A DNA stretch of 64,000 nucleotides from Tanytarsus gracilentus (Eukaryota > Arthropoda > Insecta > Diptera > Chironomidae). Positions 59,235 to 64,000 of this stretch are shown piece after piece. The DNA lies in assembly GCA_038502055.1 (NCBI GenBank), contig JAXRKN010000018.1, positions 62,001 to 126,000 of the forward strand, written 5' to 3'. Position 1 is the first letter of the stretch. Each line of letters begins with the position of its first letter. The position numbers were made by a program, and so were the translations under genes. The notes under the pieces are model-generated. The model had not been told where the DNA came from. It worked only from the letters and a program-made list of their open reading frames with translations, and did no database searches.

Positions 59235-59500
59235 GATTAGATTAGATTAGATAACAGTCAGGTAGCCACTACCGAAGTAGGAAGACGTCCGACGCAACCT
59301 CACATGATTGACCCGCGATTCCTCAGAAAAGCGAAGCCTAGTGGGCTACTTAGGCAAGTATCTACAGTCGATACGAACCACAGGTACGAACACACCCCTG
59401 ACTGGAGTAAATACAATTAGATAATCATTAGTGAGAACCGATGCCGGGCAAACACCCTCTATCATCGGCTTTGGTTAATAGGGAATTTTAAAATACCTTT
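59235..59500 (-). mobile_element. Retroposon 3'-end-like sequence with GATTA tail
   Basis: Begins with (GATTA)n on the plus strand at about 59234-59253, equal to a TAATC microsatellite tail on the minus strand, followed by about 220 bases of more GC-balanced, complex sequence. This is how the 3' end of a LINE or SINE on the minus strand looks. No coding part is recognised and the family is not assigned. Confidence 0.4.
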
Positions 59501-61866
59501 ACGGCAATGTTAGTGTGTTAGTGTTTTTTTTGTAAATTTTTGTTTTCGAATGATTTTTTTGTTTGTAGTTTCTAGTGAAACTACGGTTAAGAACAGTCTT
59601 GTTTACTGAGCAGATATTACAGTTTCCAACTAATCAAAACCAAATCAACATTTTATTTGTCTCAAATCACTTGGATAAAAGCCGTGATTCCACCACTACC
59701 TTCCTCAACTGAGACTAGTGTACACAGTTGGTGTGTCGAGTCAAAATATATGTCCGTTGTCCATTTTAGAACAATCACAAACACAAACCCTCCCTCGAGA
59801 TCGAAGTGTGCAAATCCCTTAACTCCTATCTATAAATATCCTTTGGAACAAAATTAAAACAAAATTACAAGTCCCAGGCTGACATTTTTATTTTGAAAAT
59901 GAAATTTACCCAATTCACTTATCAACAAAAAAAAACTTCTCCTGTTTAACCTAAACTTGTTTCAAAATAACTCCACTTCCGTTCCTCAACTGATCCTTAC
60001 CGGATTTCAGTTGGACCCTGTCAAACTTTTACCAAAATAAATTACAAAGTTACCCATGAAAGTTTTCTTGAAAAATCCTCAATGGACAATTTTTCCAAAA
60101 CAGACTTCCTTCCTTCCAAATTGAGTGTACTCGAACATTTTATGTCACTACCTGTCCTAATCTAACTAACAAGCCACTTTTACCGACCCTAACACTGCCA
60201 AAACCCAATTAATCACCGGAGCAAATAATTTTTGCAACTCACTTTTTCAACGCACACTTCGATCTCCAGAAAAAATTTTAATCATGACCATATTTAAAGA
60301 GAAAAAAGCTCACATGATGTGCTTTTAATGAATGTCTAAAACAGATTTTACATGAAATTGTTTGAACAACGGGTCAGATGTGAATTTTCAGGGGTGAATT
60401 TTTTTTAAAAAAATTATAAAAAAATTTTAATTCGAAATTATTTTGGGGGATTCAAAAATTAAATTAAAAATTTCATCAACCCCTAAAAATGTTCATCCCT
60501 TGTTTTTTTTTTCTCCCCAACCTTTTTAAAATTCTTCTTTATCCTCACAGCAAAGAGAAAAATTTTCACACCCTCAAAGCGAAAGAAGAAAAAAATTTCA
60601 ACAAAAGCAAACAAAGCGTAAAAAGCAAAGTTTTGTCATAAAAATTAAGAACATCAGAATCAGCAAACGACAACGAAAAAAAACTTCTCATTCATTCCGC
60701 TCGAATGTTGCCATTAGCAATAATCATTTTCATCTTCATTCTGCCGTTTTTTGAAGTGAGAGAGAACATTTTGTCACTTGTTGACAACTTTTTTCCGCGC
60801 TTCTTTATCTTTTCAATTTTTTGAGGAACTTTGTGGCACTCAATTTTAATTAAATTCACATTCAAATGAATTTAGTTTAAATTAAAAAGTTTTAGGTGAA
60901 ATTTTTCTTTTTTTTCTGGAAATTTATTTAAATAATTAATTTAATCCACTCTTAAATAACTCAAAAAAATTTAAAACCTCTCAAGTTGTTAAGCAATCTC
61001 TCGCAATTAAATTAAAATTTATTGCGGCCACTTTAACTCTCTAAATCTTGACCGAACTAAAATTTACACAAAAAATAGGCAAAACTAGATCAACTTTTAC
61101 CCCTTCGCTCAAGCGAGCAATTCATGAGCTTAAAACTCGGACGAGAGCGAGCGAGTAAACAAAAGCAGATTATGGCGAGATTAAAAAACGGAATTTCAAA
61201 GTGAAAAATTTAATTTGAGTTTTTTTGTCGGTGTGAACAATGGAAATTCTCGCAGCGATTGCAGTGAAGCTGAAAAAGTTTTTTTGCATCGAAACAATGT
61301 GAAAGTTATGAATTTTTGAGCTTTTTATTGAGAGCGAAATTTAAAGTGAGATAAAAAGTTTTTTAATTAAAAATTGAAGGTTTTTTGAAATTTGAAATTT
61401 TTTGTTCATTTTTTAAAACAGTTTTAGAAAATTTCAAATTAGTTTCATAAATTTTTACGACCCAAAAATTTGTTCAACTTCTAATTTTCATTTTATCCTC
61501 ACTTGACATCAAGATAATGAGAAATGTCTGCCAAAAATGCCTTCACCCTCTCTCGATATCACACGTGAGCGATAAAGTTGTAAAATGTCTCACATTGTCA
61601 CTCTTTTGTTGCCATCATCATCCAACTCATTGTTATTATCCATTCATGCTGAGATGGCAGAAAATTTTCTTTCTCATGAGAAAAACTAGTTTTTTTAGTG
61701 CACGAGGGAAAGAAAGATGTGAGGAGAAAAATCGATTTTGATGATCTTAGAAGAGGTTGAAGAAAAAAAATTGTTTAGAATTTCATTGAGATCTGAATTA
61801 TTTTTAAAAAAAATTGAATAAATTCTGCCACTCAAACTTTTTTAAATTTCATTAAAATTAAATATT
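59501..61866. other. Spacer between the duplicated segments
   Basis: First about 700 bases are less AT-rich than the surroundings and may belong to the same inserted sequence; the remainder is ordinary AT-rich DNA. No gene supported. Confidence 0.5.
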
Positions 61867-63233
61867 TTTTTATTGAATTTTCGTTTAAAAAAAGTTTTTC
61901 TCTCGCTAACTTATCACGTAATTGATATCTTTCTCTTTAATCCGCTAATGATTCAGCAATTTCTTTCCACACAAAACTCGCTGCATTGAAAGTTGGAAGT
62001 TCTTAATTAAATGATTTTTTTCCTCGTTTAATTGCAGAAAGCGCTCGAAGCTTGATGAAAAATTCCTCGAAAATGCACTAACGAAGCAAGCAATTAAGTT
62101 GTTGAAGATCCGCCATGAATGCGAAAAATCTTCTTTATGCAATCAAAGTTTGAACTTTTTCCATTTTCTGATGAGTAATTGAAAAATTTTCACTTTGCAA
62201 ATTATGAATAAAAATTTTTCACTTTGATGTTGATGAAAGGATGATGAAGAGTTCTACAAACAATGTAAAGAGTGCACATAAATAGAGAAAAGAAGTTAGG
62301 GTTGAATTAATTAAATAAATGCAAAAATGTTTCTCTTTATTTCAATTCTAAAGAGTCTCGGGAAAGAGCGACAACTCGTTATCAGCTTGGTTGTGATGCG
62401 GTCCGCAAGCTTGCTCGTCATCCCACCAGATTGTATCCTCGCCGCAGATAAAATTGTCTGGGAAAAAAGGTGAAGAGAAATTTTAGAGCAAATGGGTTTT
62501 GAATTTTATTAAAATAGTAAAATCGTTTAAATTTGTAAAATGATAGAAATTGATGTTAAAATTCATCAAAACTTTTGACATTTTTAAATTCATTATTTTT
62601 TAAAACTTTAAAAAATTCTCAACCATTTTTTCCCAATTTCAAACTCACATTTCATTCCATTAACACACCGAAAAAATCTCGTGCAGTCGCTTGAGTCTGG
62701 ATAAAATCGACTCGAGTCTTTACCACTGCAAATTTCATTCTGCTGAAGGCTAAAAGTGCACAAAGTAAGAAATAAAAAAACTTTAAGAAACATCTCAACT
62801 CGATTGCAAACACAAATAAACTGAATTGCAATGGAATTTTTTAAAGAATGCAAAAATAACTGTTTAAAGCGAGTTTTTATTCTCCGCATCTTCTCAACGT
62901 CATTAAATATAACAATTCTCAAGAGGAACGCGACAATTTTTTAGCGCGAGTAAAGAAAAAGAAAAATTATTCCATGCGTGCTTAAAAATTGAGACATTCC
63001 TTCTGCCACGCTCTTGAAAATTTAAACAGTATATCTAGAATTTTTATCACCCAAGGTCATTGACTTGATTTATAAAATTGTCCACTTAACCGAACAAAAA
63101 AAAACAAAAATTTTAAGATCCGGGTGAAACTTTTTCTTCGCGCTCTACAGATCAGCACGTATACATTTTTCTATTTTTAAACTCTCGAATAATCAAATAA
63201 ACAAATGAATAAATTTAAACCAAAAAAATTTTA
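61867..63233. repeat. Segmental duplication, copy 2
   Basis: Partner of 57857-59234, offset by 4.01 kb at the left end. Flanked by plain AT-rich DNA on both sides, unlike copy 1. Confidence 0.92.
62348..62793 (-). CDS. Small chitin-binding (CBM14/peritrophin-A) protein, copy 2
   Basis: Exons 62793-62649 and 62457-62348, same structure as copy 1, 84 residues. One residue differs in the first exon (EICSG here, EICSD in copy 1); splice sites and frame are intact. The longer open frame that starts upstream at 62922 is not used here as the start, because the homologous region in copy 1 is promoter and the ATG at 62793 opens the signal peptide. The TATAAAA of copy 1 is TTTAAAA here, so expression may differ. 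Confidence 0.8.
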
Positions 63234-64000
63234 TTAAAAAAATCATATGGTGAAATATAAGTATAAGAATAAGAAGTTTCAAAAAAAAAATCTAAAAATA
63301 GAAAATTCTGTGTGTCGAGAGTGAATATGGGAGGTAGTGAAACAGCGTAAGAAAGTGATAGAAAAAAATATAAGTTAAATACTATTTAGAGAAAGCAAAA
63401 AATTTAAATTAAAATCGAATTTATTCTAATTTGAAACATTTTTGTAAATTTGAGTGATTTTAAATTATAAAAATTTAAAATAAAAACATTGAATGAAAGC
63501 AATGTTGAAGGATCTAAAATGTCGAAAAAATTCTAACACAAAAGCAAAATAGGCAATTGATGTCTGAAACAAATTAAAGAAGAAAATGCATGCTGGTTAA
63601 TCAAATAATAAAAAATGAGATCAAAAAGTTCAAGATGACTTTTGTTTCCAGGCCTCGGGAATACTTCTGTATGTAATCCGAGTTACTTCACTAATACATG
63701 TGTGAGTGAGAAAGAATTTTAATCAGTTTTATACTTATGACTTCTCGCTCATATGCTTTTTAGTTTCATCTTAAAACTCGAGTGGATCAGATTGAAATAT
63801 AAAATTGATAAAATCAAATTATTAATTGAATTGATGAAGCTTTTGCCATGTTTCAAGTAATTACAATATCTGTTGAAATAAACAAGACAATTATTAAGAA
63901 ACCAAATGTGTAAAATTAAGTTTGGATCAACCTAATATATGTGAAAAATATTCTAAAGTTATTAAGATAATTAAAGAGATAATTAATGATAGTTTTCTTA
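63234..64000. other. Intergenic to window end
   Basis: AT-rich; nothing recognised. Confidence 0.5.

Noticed and set aside
62794..62922. Upstream in-frame extension of chitin-binding copy 2
   Set aside because: The same region in copy 1 is promoter and not open; the extension would bury the signal peptide.
1..64000. tRNA, rRNA, CRISPR or bacterial operon signals
   Set aside because: None seen; spliced genes and core promoters are eukaryotic, and no cloverleaf with conserved tRNA boxes was found by eye.

Overview
The window is AT-rich eukaryotic DNA with short spliceosomal introns (GT-AG, tens of bases) and a few kilobase-long ones. Gene content is insect: IRE1, a 7-cysteine PTTH/Trunk-type hormone, GILT, a DBH-like (MOXD1-type) protein, plus-C odorant-binding proteins, a chitin-binding peritrophin-type protein and TATA/Inr/DPE core promoters of the fly type. 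A dipteran, probably a non-biting midge or relative, is my inference; the sequence does not prove it.

Layout. 0-0.75 kb: internally deleted hAT transposon remnant with a GC-rich palindromic end. 1.3-6.2 kb (+): IRE1, eight exons, one with a GC donor. 7.5-8.1 kb (-): PTTH/Trunk-like hormone with a clear TATA+Inr promoter. 8.65-9.8 kb (-): secreted leucine-rich-repeat protein. 9.8-14.6 kb: AT-rich, no gene seen. 14.7-15.8 kb (+): secreted lipase-fold protein that lost its catalytic Ser and His. 15.95-17.7 kb: Penelope-like retroelement (RT + GIY-YIG) between 161-bp inverted repeats. 18.1-19.05 kb (-): GILT, five exons. 19.76-33.75 kb (+): DBH-like gene, with an inferred promoter and 5' leader exon at 19.76 kb, a 7.5-kb intron and five coding exons from 27.7 kb; four of six copper ligands are replaced.

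34-54 kb is the least conventional part. Four short intronless genes (39.35, 40.53, 41.52 and 52.24 kb, both strands) look like diverged members of one family that I cannot name. Next to the last one is an intronless 499-residue protein with an HExxH zinc-protease motif and a repeated Cys-rich tail. Between them lie a 1.55-kb terminal-inverted-repeat element with nested subterminal repeats and a minisatellite (44.6-46.15 kb), and a secreted C-type-lectin-like gene with a 19-nt microexon (46.4-47.15 kb).

55.4-57.1 kb (-): two tandem plus-C odorant-binding protein genes. 57.7-63.2 kb: a 1.37-kb segmental duplication carrying two intact copies of a small chitin-binding gene; the first copy is bordered by a 128-bp inverted-repeat element on one side and a retroposon-like tail on the other. 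The remaining intergenic DNA is AT-rich with homopolymer runs and shows no coding signal I can support.

The genes do not form a pathway; this is ordinary gene-by-gene eukaryotic organisation. Two enzyme-fold proteins that lost catalytic residues (lipase-like, DBH-like) and several local duplications (OBP, chitin-binding, small-protein family) are the recurring themes. Exon boundaries were read by hand from splice sites and reading-frame continuity; no alignment or database search was possible.
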